This document shows positions 9,555 through 18,919 of a stretch of 64,000 nucleotides of DNA, in pieces. The position numbers and the translations under genes are program-made. This DNA is from Methylobacterium pseudosasicola (lineage in GTDB: Bacteria > Pseudomonadota > Alphaproteobacteria > Rhizobiales > Beijerinckiaceae). The stretch covers positions 1-64,000 of the forward strand of contig NZ_FOTK01000011.1 of assembly GCF_900114535.1 (NCBI RefSeq), given 5' to 3'. Position 1 is the first letter of the stretch; every line of letters begins with the position of its first letter. Below the pieces are notes generated by a model that was given only the letters and a program-made list of their open reading frames with translations, ran no database searches and had not been told where the DNA came from.

Positions 9555-9971
9555 ATGGCGCTGAAGGACACTTTGCTGCGCGTCTTCACGTGGTGGAACG
9601 GCCAGACCGTCTCGCTGGCGCTCCAGACCGCGCGCTCCGGCATCTTCGTCGGCGAGGACGATTTCGGAAACAAGTATTACAAGGCGGAAGGCGCGCTGAT
9701 CGACCGCTCGGTCGGCTCGGAGCGGCGCTGGGTGGTCTATAACGGCTACGCCGACGCCTCGAAGGTGCCTCCGGGCTGGCGCGGATGGCTGTGCCACAAC
9801 GTCGACCTCGCCCCGAGCGAGGAGGATTACACGCCACGCCCCTGGCAGAAGCCCCATATCGAGAACCAGACCGGCACGCCGAATGCCTACCGGCCGCAGG
9901 GCTCGCAGCTCTCGTGGGGCTCCCGCCCGGCGGCGACCGGCGACTACGTGTCCTGGACACCCGGCGAATAG
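9555..9971 (+). CDS. NADH:ubiquinone oxidoreductase NDUFA12 subunit homologue
   Basis: A 138-residue homologue of the Complex I accessory subunit NDUFA12 (B17.2), found in alphaproteobacteria and mitochondria. It binds the peripheral arm of respiratory Complex I at the inner membrane. Diagnostic segments are FVGEDDFGNKYY, RRWVVYNGYADASKVPPGW and W-x-C-H at the WRGWLCHNVD stretch, followed by a Pro-rich tail with WQKPHIENQTGTPNAYRP. The frame continues upstream, but the ATG at 9555 gives the family start MALKDTLLRVFTWWNGQT. It is followed by a DUF2155 gene, the order seen in many Rhizobiales. Confidence 0.93.
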   Translation: MALKDTLLRVFTWWNGQTVSLALQTARSGIFVGEDDFGNKYYKAEGALIDRSVGSERRWVVYNGYADASKVPPGWRGWLCHNVDLAPSEEDYTPRPWQKPHIENQTGTPNAYRPQGSQLSWGSRPAATGDYVSWTPGE

Positions 9972-10119
9972 GCTTGCGGCTCCGGCGCCCTTTTGCCGCC
10001 ACCGTTCCGGTGTTCACGTCGGAGCCATCCGATCCGACCGCCGCACCCGTGACGGCGCGACCGGCCTTCCTCTAGAGCCCCGCCCCGGATCCGGGACGCG
10101 GCTCTGGGGTCCTTGTTTC

Positions 10120-10165
10120 GCATCGTCGTCGTCCGAAGGCCGGCCGCCACCGTTCGGGACGATGC
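10120..10165. repeat. Palindromic intergenic repeat, family A copy 1
   Basis: GCATCGTC (10120-10127) and GACGATGC (10158-10165) are exact inverted arms, with an inner CCGAA/TTCGG pair. The same architecture recurs at 13821-13866 and, diverged, at 13169-13211. It ends 16 bp before the chosen start of the DUF2155 gene. Elements of this kind are abundant between genes in Methylobacterium and other Rhizobiales. Confidence 0.75.
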
Positions 10166-10181
10166 TTTAGGGGTCCGAGCC

Positions 10182-10838
10182 TTGAGCCGCAGCAAAGCCC
10201 TCGCACGCCCCGTCCTAACCGGTGCCCTGGCGCTCGCCCTCTGCGCCGGGCCGGCTGCGGCCGACAAGATCAAGAACCCGACCGCGGTGTTCTCCGGCCT
10301 CGACAAGATCACCGGCCGCATTGTGTCCTTCGAGGTCGCGGTGGACGAGACCGTGCAGTTCGGCTCGCTGCAGATGACCCCGCGGGTCTGCTACACGCGC
10401 CCGCCCACCGAGAGCGCCAAGACCACGGCCTTCCTTGAGGTCGACGAGGTCACGCTCGACAACAAGTATCGCCGCATCTTCACCGGGTGGATGTTCGCGT
10501 CGAGCCCGGGTCTGCACGCGATCGAGCACCCGATCTACGATGTCTGGCTGGTCGACTGCAAAGGCGGCAGCGACGTGATCGCCGAGGCGAAGGAACAGGA
10601 GGACGTGCCTGCGGTCGCCGCCAAGCCCGAGAAGGCGAAGCGCCCCGGCCGGGATGCGACCAAGACCGCTCAGCAGCTTAACGCCGCCGGTCAGGTCGAT
10701 GTCGAGGCGCCGCGCGGCGTGCCGGTGCAGCCTCGCCAGAAGCCCTCGCGCAAATTCTTCCCGTCGAATGAGGGCCCGGCGCCGGCCCCGCCGCCTCCGC
10801 CACAGCCGCAGAACCTGTTCGACGCGCTGTTCCGTTAG
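10182..10838 (+). CDS. DUF2155 domain-containing exported protein
   Basis: A 218-residue protein with an N-terminal signal peptide (hydrophobic run ending ALCAGPAAA, cleavage expected near residue 26) and a DUF2155 domain. The domain includes [17 protein letters not shown], the [13 protein letters not shown] segment and [27 protein letters not shown] shown in parts. Two conserved Cys (in RVCYTR and LVDCKGG) may form a disulfide. The C terminus is a low-complexity Pro-rich tail. The function is unknown; family members are periplasmic. I chose the TTG at 10182 because AGGGG lies 8 bases upstream; a longer frame from 10113 would include the palindromic repeat. It overlaps the convergent aat gene by 4 bp at the stop codons. 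Confidence 0.85.
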   Translation: MSRSKALARPVLTGALALALCAGPAAADKIKNPTAVFSGLDKITGRIVSFEVAVDETVQFGSLQMTPRVCYTRPPTESAKTTAFLEVDEVTLDNKYRRIFTGWMFASSPGLHAIEHPIYDVWLVDCKGGSDVIAEAKEQEDVPAVAAKPEKAKRPGRDATKTAQQLNAAGQVDVEAPRGVPVQPRQKPSRKFFPSNEGPAPAPPPPPQPQNLFDALFR

Positions 10839-11515
10839 GATTCGGCGGCGCCTAACGCCGCCAGCACCTGCACGCCCGGCACGGAGCCGTCGCAGGGCCA
10901 GACGTTCCAATCCGCGACCTGATCGAGGGCGTTGGCGAGCCGCCGCTTGTAGATGTGCCGCGGCAATTCCTCGGCGCCGAACTGCGTGAGGTGGTCGGTG
11001 ACGAACTGGGTGTCGGCGAGCCGGTAGCCGCCAGCGCGCAGCCGCGCCATCAAGTGGACCAAGGCGACCTTCGAGGCGTCGCGCACCTCGTGGAACATGC
11101 TCTCGCCGAAGAACGCCGCCCCCAGCGAGACGCCGTAGAGACCGCCGACGAGGCGCCGCTCCTCCCCCGCATAAACTTCGACGGTGTGGACGTGGCCGAT
11201 GTCGAACAGGGCGCCGTAGAGTTCGCGGATGCGGCCGTTAATCCAGGTCTTCTCGCTGTCCCGGCGCGGGGCGGCGCAGCCGCTGATCACCCCATCGAAA
11301 TCGGTGTCGCACCGGACCTCGAACTGGTCGGACCGCACCGTCCGGGCGAGACGGCGGGACACCCGGAACCCGTCCAGCGGCAGGACGCCGCGCGCCCGCG
11401 GCTCGACCCAGTACAGGGTCGGATCGCTTGCATCCTCCGCCATCGGGAAGATGCCTGCCGCGTAGGCCTTCAGCAGGATCTCGGGGGTGATGTCCACGCG
11501 GGTCGGATCGTGCAT
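10835..11515 (-). CDS. aat: Leucyl/phenylalanyl-tRNA--protein transferase
   Basis: A 226-residue Aat enzyme that adds Leu or Phe to proteins with N-terminal Arg or Lys, marking them for ClpAP degradation in the cytoplasm. Family motifs are [64 protein letters not shown] and [19 protein letters not shown]. The ATG at 11515 fits the family N terminus although its ribosome-binding site is weak. It lies downstream of accC on the same strand (gap 88 bp), an order conserved in Rhizobiales. Confidence 0.95.
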   Translation of the reverse strand: MHDPTRVDITPEILLKAYAAGIFPMAEDASDPTLYWVEPRARGVLPLDGFRVSRRLARTVRSDQFEVRCDTDFDGVISGCAAPRRDSEKTWINGRIRELYGALFDIGHVHTVEVYAGEERRLVGGLYGVSLGAAFFGESMFHEVRDASKVALVHLMARLRAGGYRLADTQFVTDHLTQFGAEELPRHIYKRRLANALDQVADWNVWPCDGSVPGVQVLAALGAAES

Positions 11516-11603
11516 GGGGCGAGTGTCGCGCGGGGCCGGTCCAAATGCCAGAGCCGGCACCGGCCGCCATCGCCGCAAGGGCGGTGGCTGATCCCGAACG
11601 GGA

Positions 11604-12956
11604 TCAGACCTTCATGCCGCCCTCATCCAAGAAATGCTCGAGCCAATGGATGTCGTAGAGGCCGTTCTGGACGTCCGGGTTGCGGACGAGAGTGCGGAAC
11701 AGCGGCAGGGTGGTGTCGATGCCATCGATCACGAACTCGTCCAAGGCCCGGCGCAGGCGCATCAGGCACTCGTTGCGCGTGCGGCCGTGGACGATCAGCT
11801 TGCCGATCAACGAGTCGTAATGCGGCGGGATCCGGTAGCCCTGGAAGGCCGCCGAATCGACCCGGACCCCGAGGCCGCCGGGGGTGTGGTAATGGGTGAT
11901 CTGTCCGGGGGAGGGCCGGAAGGTCTCCGGGTGTTCGGCGTTGATCCGGCACTCGATGGCGTGCCCCTCGACCTTGATGTCGGATTGCGAGACCGAGAGC
12001 GGGCCGCCCGAGGCGACCTGGATCTGCTCGATCACGAGGTCGATCCCGGTGATCATCTCGGTGACCGGATGCTCGACCTGGATGCGGGTGTTCATCTCGA
12101 TGAAATAGAACTTCCCGTCCTCGTACAGGAACTCGACGGTGCCGGCGCCGAGATAGCCCAGCTCCTTCATGGCGTTGGCGCAGATGCCGCCGATCTCAGC
12201 GCGCATCGACTCGTTGAGTGCGGGAGAGCCGCCTTCCTCCCAGACCTTCTGGTGGCGGCGCTGGAGCGAGCAATCGCGCTCGGCCAGATGCACCGCGTTG
12301 CCGCGGCCGTCGCCGAGCACCTGCACCTCGATATGGCGGGGCTTCTCCAGGTACTTCTCCAGATAGACCGCGTCGTCGCCGAAGGCGGCCTTGGCCTCGG
12401 AGCGGGCCATGCCGATCGCCTGCTCCAGCTCGGCCTCGGTGCGGGCGACCTTCATGCCGCGCCCGCCGCCGCCGGCCGCCGCCTTCACCAAGACGGGGTA
12501 GCCGATCCCGGCCGCGACCCGCTTGGCCTCGTCGGCATCCTCGACGCCGCCCTCGGAGCCCGGCACGCACGGGATGCCGAGCTTCACCGCCGTGCGCTTG
12601 GCCTCGATCTTGTCGCCCATGGTGCGGATGTGCTGCGCCTTGGGGCCGATGAAGCCGATCTGGTGATGCGCCAGCACTTCGGCGAAGCGGGCATTCTCCG
12701 ACAGGAAGCCGTAGCCCGGATGCACCGCATCCGCCCCGGTGATCTCGCAGGCCGCGATGATCGACGGGATGTTGAGGTAGCTGTCCCGGGCGGCGGGCGG
12801 CCCGATGCACACGCTCTCGTCGGCGAGCCGGACATGCATGGCATCGGCGTCGGCGGTGGAATGGACCGCCACGGTGGCGATCCCGAGTTCCTTCGCCGCC
12901 CGCAGGATGCGCAGGGCGATCTCGCCGCGGTTCGCGATCAGGATCTTGTCGAACAT
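11604..12956 (-). CDS. accC: Acetyl-CoA carboxylase, biotin carboxylase subunit
   Basis: A 450-residue biotin carboxylase that carboxylates the biotin on AccB using ATP and bicarbonate, the first half-reaction of malonyl-CoA synthesis. It has the N-terminal [16 protein letters not shown], the ATP-grasp glycine-rich loop [13 protein letters not shown], the HIEVQVLGD and [16 protein letters not shown] segments, and the active-site stretch [16 protein letters not shown]. Length is normal for the family. It is downstream of accB, but a 256-bp repeat-bearing gap separates the two, wider than usual. A separate promoter for accC is therefore possible. Confidence 0.97.
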   Translation of the reverse strand: MFDKILIANRGEIALRILRAAKELGIATVAVHSTADADAMHVRLADESVCIGPPAARDSYLNIPSIIAACEITGADAVHPGYGFLSENARFAEVLAHHQIGFIGPKAQHIRTMGDKIEAKRTAVKLGIPCVPGSEGGVEDADEAKRVAAGIGYPVLVKAAAGGGGRGMKVARTEAELEQAIGMARSEAKAAFGDDAVYLEKYLEKPRHIEVQVLGDGRGNAVHLAERDCSLQRRHQKVWEEGGSPALNESMRAEIGGICANAMKELGYLGAGTVEFLYEDGKFYFIEMNTRIQVEHPVTEMITGIDLVIEQIQVASGGPLSVSQSDIKVEGHAIECRINAEHPETFRPSPGQITHYHTPGGLGVRVDSAAFQGYRIPPHYDSLIGKLIVHGRTRNECLMRLRRALDEFVIDGIDTTLPLFRTLVRNPDVQNGLYDIHWLEHFLDEGGMKV

Positions 12957-13212
12957 CGAACCCTTAGAGCGTCGTGGCGTCCGGAATGGACCGCGCAGGA
13001 CGATCTATCCTCTTGTTGCGCGGCGTTTTCCAGGGCCGAAGCGAAAGCCGGTCCGGCGGAAGACGCCCAAATCCCCCGAGGCCGAGGCGATCACCGCCTC
13101 GTCGCGGGACGCGGACCGAAGTGCGGAGCGGACGCACCGCCCGGCACTTCGCGAAAAGCCTTGTCGGCGCATCGTCGTCCGGAAGCCGGCCGAAGCCGTC
13201 CAGGACAATGCG
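12957..13212. repeat. accB-accC gap with a diverged family A palindrome
   Basis: No gene is supported here. A diverged copy of the family A palindrome lies at 13169-13211, with arms GCATCGTC and GACAATGC around a CCGGAAGCC core. A shorter related stretch is next to accC at 12966-13010. The palindrome touches the accB stop codon and could form an RNA hairpin that trims or stabilises the accB message. Confidence 0.55.
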
Positions 13213-13680
13213 TCAGGCGATGACGAGCAGCGCCTCGCCGAACTCGACCGGCTGGCCGTCCTCGACGAAGATCGCCGTGACCGTGCCGGCCCGGGGGGCC
13301 ACGATCTCGTTGAAGGTCTTCATCGCCTCGATGAGGAGCAGCTTGTCGCCGGCCTCGACCTTCGAGCCGACGTCGATGAACGCCTTGGCCTCGGGGGAGG
13401 GGCGCAGATAGGCGGTCCCGACCATCGGGGACGGCACCGAGCCGGGATGCGTGCGGGCGGGCTCGGCCGGGGCGAGGGCGCCGGTCGGCGCTGCGGCAGG
13501 CGGCGCCACGGCGGCGATAGGCGCGGGGGCCGCGACTTGGACGTTCACCGGCTCGAGCCGGCGCACGACGCGGATGCGCAGGTCGCCCTTCTCGACCTCG
13601 ATCTCGGACAGGCCGGTCTCGGTGACGAGGTTGGCGAGTTCGCGCACGAGCTCGGAGTCGATGGGATCGTTCTTGGGCAT
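13213..13680 (-). CDS. accB: Acetyl-CoA carboxylase, biotin carboxyl carrier protein
   Basis: A 155-residue BCCP that carries biotin between the carboxylase and transferase halves of acetyl-CoA carboxylase. The N terminus [19 protein letters not shown] is followed by an Ala/Pro-rich linker (about residues 50-75). The C-terminal biotinyl domain has the EAMKTFNEI motif, whose Lys takes the biotin. I chose the ATG at 13680 because GAAGAAGG lies upstream; the frame is open to 13737. In many Rhizobiales aroQ precedes accB; here that position holds only repeats. Confidence 0.96.
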   Translation of the reverse strand: MPKNDPIDSELVRELANLVTETGLSEIEVEKGDLRIRVVRRLEPVNVQVAAPAPIAAVAPPAAAPTGALAPAEPARTHPGSVPSPMVGTAYLRPSPEAKAFIDVGSKVEAGDKLLLIEAMKTFNEIVAPRAGTVTAIFVEDGQPVEFGEALLVIA

Positions 13681-13770
13681 CCGGCCTTCTTCGTATCGCG
13701 CCGCGGCGGTCGGTTCATCCGGCATGCGCGCTGGCACTCGATCACAGCCTCATGGCTGGCGGCTCTTAGC

Positions 13771-13866
13771 GCATCGTTCCGGGGATCGGAACCGGCTCGA
13801 TGCGCTAGAACTTTGGATTTGCATCGTCTTTTTCCGAAAGGCGGCAACCACCTTTCGGGACGATGC
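13771..13866. repeat. Double palindromic repeat, family A copy 2
   Basis: Two inverted repeats lie back to back. The first has arms GCGCATCG (13771-13778) and CGATGCGC. The second, 13821-13866, has perfect arms GCATCGTC and GACGATGC with inner CCGAAAGG and CCTTTCGG. The unit matches the one before the DUF2155 gene and fills the gap between the DsbA-family gene and accB. Confidence 0.8.
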
Positions 13867-13940
13867 TCTAGACGAAGGCGGCCCGGCGCGACAAGGCCGC
13901 GCCCTCCGCCATCCGCCGGTGGTTGGTCCAGCCCGACGCC

Positions 13941-14720
13941 TCAGCAGGAGGCGTGGCCGCATTGGCGCACATCCACGATGGTCTTGCGGATCGGATCGAC
14001 GCCGACGGCGCCGGGAATCACCTCGTCGCCGATGATGAAGGCCGGCGTGCCTGAGAGGCCGAGCCGATCGCCGAGGCCGCGATTCTCGCTGAGCGCGGCC
14101 TTCACCTCGGGGGAGGCCATGTCCTTCTGCAGCTTGGTCGTGTCGGCACCGAGATCCTTGGCGACCTGGATGGCGCGGGCGCCATTCACCCGGCCCTTGG
14201 TCTCAAGCAGCTTCTGGTGGAACTCAAACAGCTTGTCGCCCTTGAGCTGCTGGCGCACGGCGACCGCGACTTGGCTCGCCTCAAGCGATTCCGGGCCGAG
14301 CACCGGGAAGTCCTTGATCACCACCCGGAGCTTCGGGTCGGTCTTGATCAGGGTCTGCACGTCGACCAGCGCCTTGCGACAATAGCCGCAATTGTAGTCG
14401 AAGAACTCGACCAGCGTGACGTCGCCCGTCGGGTTGCCAGCGACCACGTCGTGCGGGCCATTGATCAGGGCCTCACGGGCCTCCTTGAGGGCGGCCGTCT
14501 GGGCGAGGCGCTGCGTCTCCGCCTGCTGCTTCTCAGCCTCGGCCAGCGCCTCCTGCAGCACTTCCGGGTGCTTGACCAGGTAGTCCTTGATGATCGCCTC
14601 GATGCCGGCGCGCTGCGCGTCGGTGAAGGGCGCCGCCGGTTGCGCGGCGTCCTGGGCCAGGGCGGGGCCGGCAAGGGTGAGCGCCAGGGCCAGCGCGGGC
14701 AGGGAGCGGTTGAAGAACAT
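13941..14720 (-). CDS. DsbA-family thiol:disulfide interchange protein
   Basis: A 259-residue periplasmic thioredoxin-fold protein. A signal peptide (cleavage after ALA near residue 22) is followed by a helical N-terminal region rich in Glu, Gln and Ala (about 33-90), then the DsbA domain. The redox site is CGYC at residues 111-114 in FFDYNCGYCRKA, and the cis-Pro loop is LSGTPAFIIGD. It resembles the Com1/ScsC-like group, in which the N-terminal stalk can drive oligomerisation. An oxidase or isomerase role for exported proteins is inferred. GAGGA precedes the ATG. It is the upstream gene of the accB-accC-aat run. Confidence 0.92.
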   Translation of the reverse strand: MFFNRSLPALALALTLAGPALAQDAAQPAAPFTDAQRAGIEAIIKDYLVKHPEVLQEALAEAEKQQAETQRLAQTAALKEAREALINGPHDVVAGNPTGDVTLVEFFDYNCGYCRKALVDVQTLIKTDPKLRVVIKDFPVLGPESLEASQVAVAVRQQLKGDKLFEFHQKLLETKGRVNGARAIQVAKDLGADTTKLQKDMASPEVKAALSENRGLGDRLGLSGTPAFIIGDEVIPGAVGVDPIRKTIVDVRQCGHASC

Positions 14721-14855
14721 GGATCCTCGCTTGCGCGGCGGGCCGGCCCGCGCATGGCGCGAGCGGTAGGGGCTGGGTTAGGCGTTTTCGCGGCGCCGGG
14801 TCAAATCACGTGCCCGGCAAGCGAATCCCAGCCGCCGAGCGGAACCAATCCCGAT

Positions 14856-15515
14856 ATGCCCAAGCTGTTCCAGGCCTTCTGGCTGCGTCCGCACCTGCTT
14901 TGCTCGATCGTGGTGGCGATCATCGCCGCCTTGCTGGTGCCCAGCCTCGATCCGGGGATGCGGCTCCTGACCGGCTGGTGCGCCGGCGTGATCGTTCATG
15001 CAGGCCTGGTGATCCGCCGGGCCACAGGGCAGACCCGGGATTCGATGCGCCGCGAGGCCGCACGGCTCGACGACAGCGCCGGGGTTATTACGGTCTTCGC
15101 CCTGTTGGCCGCTGCAGCGAGCCTCGGCTCGGTCGCGGTGCTTGTGGTCGGCGGCCGCATCGCCGGCTCTGGCGAGCGCTACGCCCTGGCGCTCGCGGGC
15201 ATGAGCCTGCTCTGCACATGGGTGTTCGTGCAGATGATCTTCACCGTGCACTACGCGCACGTCTATTACGGTACCGAGGACGAGGCCGGCGGCGAGCGCG
15301 GCGGCCTCGATTTCCACGGCGATCCGGAGCCGGATTTCTGGGATTTTCTGTATTTCACCGTGACCATCGGAGCGGCGGCGGCCACCTCCGACACCAACCT
15401 CACCAGCAAGCGCATGCGGCGGATCGCGACCGTGCAGACGGTGGGCGCCTACCTGTTCAACACCGGCATCCTGGCGCTGGTGGTCAACATGGCAGCGGGC
15501 CTAGCGCCGCACTGA
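14856..15515 (+). CDS. DUF1345 integral membrane protein
   Basis: A 219-residue membrane protein of the DUF1345 family, of unknown function. It has about five hydrophobic segments: near residues 12-28, 33-50, 77-100, 112-130 and 190-215. The family stretch around HYAHVYYG and PDFWDFLYFTVTIGAAAATSD, with later LTSKRMRRI, is clear. The frame extends upstream past 14217, but the ATG at 14856 starts exactly where the family does. It diverges from the DsbA-family gene. Confidence 0.87.
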   Translation: MPKLFQAFWLRPHLLCSIVVAIIAALLVPSLDPGMRLLTGWCAGVIVHAGLVIRRATGQTRDSMRREAARLDDSAGVITVFALLAAAASLGSVAVLVVGGRIAGSGERYALALAGMSLLCTWVFVQMIFTVHYAHVYYGTEDEAGGERGGLDFHGDPEPDFWDFLYFTVTIGAAAATSDTNLTSKRMRRIATVQTVGAYLFNTGILALVVNMAAGLAPH

Positions 15516-15594
15516 CGCCGGTTGAGGCCGGAGCCGCCAGGGTCTAACCCCATGCCCTCCGGCCGACTCGCCCTCGCGCACCCGTCAGGACAAC

Positions 15595-16749
15595 ATGATC
15601 CCGATCTCCCGGCGAGCCGCCGCCGTCCAGCCGTTCCTCGCCATGGACGTCATGGCCGCCGCCGCCGCCAAGGCCCGGCGCGGCGACGACGTGGTGCGCA
15701 TGGAGGTCGGCCAGCCCTCGGCACCGGCCCCACGGGCGGTGATCGCGGCGACGCAGGCGGCCCTCGCCACCGGACGGGTCCCCTATACCGAGGCGCTCGG
15801 CCTGCCGGCCCTGCGCGAGCGCATCGCCCGGGACTATGCCGAGCGCCACGGCGTCGCCGTGAGCCCGGAGCGGGTGGTCATCACCACCGGCTCCTCGGCG
15901 GGTTTCGTGCTGGCCTTCATGAGCCTGTTCGATGCCGGCGCCCGGGTGGCGGTGCCGCAGCCCGGCTACCCGGCCTATCGCAGCATCCTGGCCGCCCTCG
16001 ACCTCGTTCCGGCCCCGATGGTGCTACGCGCAGAGGACCGCTTCGCCCCGACCGCCGCCCTGCTGCGCGAGACCCATGATCGAGATCCGGTGGCAGGCGC
16101 CCTGGTGATGAGCCCGGCCAACCCTTCCGGCACGGTGATCACGGAGGGCGCGTTGCGCGAGCTCTGCGCGGCCGCCGGCGCGCTGGGCCTGCCGCTGATC
16201 TCGGACGAGATCTATCACGGCCTCAGCTACGGCCTGCCGACCGTCACCGCCCTGCGGTTCGACCCCGACGCCGTGGTGATCAACTCGTTCTCGAAATACC
16301 ACTGCATGACCGGCTGGCGCGTCGGCTGGATGGTCGTGCCCGAGGCCCTGGTCCGCCCGATCGAGCGGCTGGCGCAGAATCTCTACATCTCGGCGCCGTA
16401 CCTCTCGCAGGTCGGCGCGCTGGCGGCGCTCGACGCCACGGACGAGCTCGACGCGGTGCGCGATGGCTACGCCCGCAACCGGGCGATCCTGCTCGACGCG
16501 CTGCCGGGCCTCGGCCTCGGGCGCGTGCACCCGGCCGACGGCGCCTTCTACCTCTACGCGGACGTGGCGAACCTGACCAACGACGCCACGAGCTTCTGCC
16601 GGCGCATGCTCGACGAGGCCAACGTCGCCGCCACCCCGGGGCTCGATTTCGACCCGGATCTCGGCCACCACCACGTCCGGTTCTCGTTCGCGGGCTCCGA
16701 GGCCGAGTGCCACGAGGCGGTGGCGCGGTTGCGGAGCTGGCTGCGCTGA
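15595..16749 (+). CDS. Class I/II pyridoxal-phosphate aminotransferase
   Basis: A 384-residue fold-type I aminotransferase. The PLP-binding Lys is K234 in SFSKYHCMTGWRVGW. The N-terminal VRMEVGQPSAPAP, the central MSPANPSGTVI and SDEIYHGLSY, and the C-terminal VRFSFAG complete the family pattern. It probably acts on an amino acid such as aspartate, alanine or an aromatic, but the sequence does not fix the substrate. No ribosome-binding site is obvious before the ATG. It ends 4 bp from the convergent phosphatase gene. Confidence 0.9.
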   Translation: MIPISRRAAAVQPFLAMDVMAAAAAKARRGDDVVRMEVGQPSAPAPRAVIAATQAALATGRVPYTEALGLPALRERIARDYAERHGVAVSPERVVITTGSSAGFVLAFMSLFDAGARVAVPQPGYPAYRSILAALDLVPAPMVLRAEDRFAPTAALLRETHDRDPVAGALVMSPANPSGTVITEGALRELCAAAGALGLPLISDEIYHGLSYGLPTVTALRFDPDAVVINSFSKYHCMTGWRVGWMVVPEALVRPIERLAQNLYISAPYLSQVGALAALDATDELDAVRDGYARNRAILLDALPGLGLGRVHPADGAFYLYADVANLTNDATSFCRRMLDEANVAATPGLDFDPDLGHHHVRFSFAGSEAECHEAVARLRSWLR

Positions 16750-16753
16750 ATTC

Positions 16754-17452
16754 TTAAGCGGCTTCTACCGGCACCAGGGCGCGGACCGCCTCGGCAAGGT
16801 CCGAAAAATGCTCGATCACCCGGTCGGGCCCGAGTTCTGTCACCGGGACGTCGGTGTAGCCGAAGGTTACCGCCACCACCGGAATGCCGGCGGCCTTGGC
16901 GGTGTCGATATCGGTGCGGGAATCGCCGACCATGACGGCCCGGGCCGGGTCGCCCCCGGCGCGCGCGATCGTGCCGGTGAGGTGGCTCGGATTGGGCTTG
17001 TAGACCGGGAAGGTGTCGCGCCCGCAGATCGCCGCGAAGCGGTGGCCGATTCCGAGCAGGCGCAGCAGCTCCACCGATTGGCCCTCGAACTTGTTGGTGC
17101 AGACCGCCAGCCGGAAGCCGGCCGCCTCCAGCGTATCGAGGGCCTCCACCACGCCGGGATAGAGGTGGGAGGTGTCGGCGAGGTGCTCGCCGTAATGGGC
17201 GATGAAGGCCTCGAACAGCCGCTCGTGATCCTCCGGCGAGAGCGCGCGGCCCTCCGCCTCGAAGCCGCGCCGGATAAGCGCCTTGGCACCGGCCCCGATC
17301 AGGCCGCGGGCCTGGGACAGGGGCAGCTCGGCCAAGCCTTCCCGCTTCATCAGCACGTTGAGCGTGCCGATCAGGTCGCCCGCGGTTTCGGCCAGCGTCC
17401 CGTCCAGGTCGAACACGGCGATCGGCGGGCGGGTCGTCGGTTCGGCGGGCAT
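16754..17452 (-). CDS. gph: Phosphoglycolate phosphatase (HAD superfamily)
   Basis: A 232-residue HAD hydrolase. The nucleophile motif is FDLDGTLAET (D15, D17). Motif II is near VCTNKFEGQS, motif III includes the Lys of YKPNPSHL, and motif IV is VMVGDSRTDIDTAKAAG. These match phosphoglycolate phosphatase, which removes 2-phosphoglycolate formed by DNA repair or oxygenase reactions. Other small phosphomonoesters are possible. AGGAG lies 9 bases before the ATG at 17452; the open frame continues to 17527. Confidence 0.87.
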   Translation of the reverse strand: MPAEPTTRPPIAVFDLDGTLAETAGDLIGTLNVLMKREGLAELPLSQARGLIGAGAKALIRRGFEAEGRALSPEDHERLFEAFIAHYGEHLADTSHLYPGVVEALDTLEAAGFRLAVCTNKFEGQSVELLRLLGIGHRFAAICGRDTFPVYKPNPSHLTGTIARAGGDPARAVMVGDSRTDIDTAKAAGIPVVAVTFGYTDVPVTELGPDRVIEHFSDLAEAVRALVPVEAA

Positions 17453-17580
17453 CCGGTCGGGCTCCTGTTGGGGTCCGGCCTCGCTAAAGGCGCCCGGCGC
17501 CGCGGGCAAGGCGGCGCGGCGCCCCACACTCGCCCGAAAGCCCAGCGAAAGGCGAAGGGCGTCAGCTCCCGGATCCCGAG

Positions 17581-18045
17581 ATGAAACCGTCCCTGCCTCT
17601 CCTCGCCCTCTGCCTTGGGCTCGCCGGCGCGCCGGCCGCCGCGACCTCGTTCGAGTTCGTGCCCGCGCCGCAGACCGACCTGAACCGCATGTACCGGGTC
17701 GACAAGGTCACGGGCGAGGTGACGTCGTGCCAGTACGGGCTGCAGGAATCGGCCGGCGGCATCGGCCAGACCGTGTGCTTCGGCCCGGGGGAGGGTGCAG
17801 GGGCCCAGGCCCCGTCGGAATACGGCCTGGTGGCGAGCCGCCACACCCGGGAGGCCGGCGTGTTCCGGGTCAATTACCGCACCGGCGAGATGAGCATCTG
17901 CTTCGTGCTGGTGAAGAAGGAGCAGGTGGTCTGCACCCAGCAGGCCAAGCCTGGCGCCGAGGCGAGTTCCGACGCGCCGCTCACTGGGCCGGCTCCCGGC
18001 CGGGCCGGGGCCAGCGCCACGCCCGCACAGGGCGGCCGCTTTTGA
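17581..18045 (+). CDS. Secreted hypothetical protein with two Cys-bearing repeats
   Basis: A 154-residue protein not assigned to a family. It starts with a signal peptide (cleavage near AAA, residues 19-21). The mature part contains two similar units. The first, about 35-68, reads [14 protein letters not shown] with a later TVCFGP. The second, about 94-121, reads [16 protein letters not shown] with a later VVCTQQ. Each unit holds two Cys (C50/C66 and C107/C118), suggesting one disulfide per unit in the periplasm. The tail is Ala/Pro/Gly-rich and probably disordered. It lies between gph and rpiA on its own promoter. Confidence 0.75.
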   Translation: MKPSLPLLALCLGLAGAPAAATSFEFVPAPQTDLNRMYRVDKVTGEVTSCQYGLQESAGGIGQTVCFGPGEGAGAQAPSEYGLVASRHTREAGVFRVNYRTGEMSICFVLVKKEQVVCTQQAKPGAEASSDAPLTGPAPGRAGASATPAQGGRF

Positions 18046-18175
18046 CGCGGGCCGCCCCGCGGAGGCGTTCCGGTCCGCCCTGCGGCGTGCTACGGGCCGC
18101 GCGACTCTCTCAGGAAGACCGGCTGCCCCGCATGCGCGCCCTCACGATTCATCCCGTCGACCGGACGGCCCGGCC

Positions 18176-18889
18176 TTGAGCGGGCCGGACCTGCGCCGGG
18201 CCGCCGCCGCGCGCGCCCTCGAGCTGATCGAGCCCGGCATGCGGCTCGGCCTCGGCACCGGCTCGACCGCAGCGGCGTTCGTGGCCTTGCTCGGCGAACG
18301 GGTTCGGGCCGGGCTCGACATCGTCGGCGTACCGACCTCGGAAGCGACCCGGTTGCAGGCCGAGGGCCTCGGCATCCGCCTCGCGACGCTCGACGAGTTG
18401 CCCGAGCTCGACCTGACCATCGACGGCGCCGACGAGGTCGACGACCAGCTGCGCCTGATCAAGGGCGGCGGGGCTGCGCTCCTGCGGGAAAAGATTGTCG
18501 CCTGCGCCAGCCGCCGCATGGTGGTGATCGCCGACGCGGCCAAGCACGTCGCCCGGCTCGGCGCCTTCCCGCTGCCGATCGAGGTGAACCTGTTCGGCCT
18601 CACCGCCACGCACCGGGCGGTCGAAGCGGCCGTCGCCCGGGTGGGCTGCACCGGCCCGGTCCGGCTGCGGCGCGATCCCGCCGGCAAGCCGATCCTCACC
18701 GATGGCGGACATCACATCCTCGACGCCCATCTCGGCGCCATCCCCGATCCTGACGCCCTTGGCGCCGCCCTCTGGGCGGTGCCGGGCGTGGTCGAGCACG
18801 GCCTGTTCCTCGGCATCGCCGATGCCGCGATCCTGGCGGCGGACCGGGACGGGCAGGCCGAGGTCACCGTTCTCGGCAGCTTGGTCTGA
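18176..18889 (+). CDS. rpiA: Ribose-5-phosphate isomerase A
   Basis: A 237-residue RpiA that interconverts ribose-5-phosphate and ribulose-5-phosphate in the pentose phosphate pathway. Motifs are [11 protein letters not shown] (phosphate loop), TIDGADEVD with the catalytic acids, [14 protein letters not shown] with the catalytic Lys, and [13 protein letters not shown]. The start is an unusual TTG at 18176; no ATG upstream in frame fits. A 15-codon frame from ATG 18132 ends with a TGA that overlaps this TTG, so translational coupling may help initiation. The DUF2059 gene follows after 30 bp. Confidence 0.95.
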   Translation: MSGPDLRRAAAARALELIEPGMRLGLGTGSTAAAFVALLGERVRAGLDIVGVPTSEATRLQAEGLGIRLATLDELPELDLTIDGADEVDDQLRLIKGGGAALLREKIVACASRRMVVIADAAKHVARLGAFPLPIEVNLFGLTATHRAVEAAVARVGCTGPVRLRRDPAGKPILTDGGHHILDAHLGAIPDPDALGAALWAVPGVVEHGLFLGIADAAILAADRDGQAEVTVLGSLV

Positions 18890-18919
18890 AGCGCCATACT
18901 CCTCGCAGGAACGTTCAGC

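Noticed and set aside
14217-14855. Long N-terminal extension of the DUF1345 protein
   Set aside because: The frame is the antisense of the DsbA-family gene; homology begins at the ATG at 14856.
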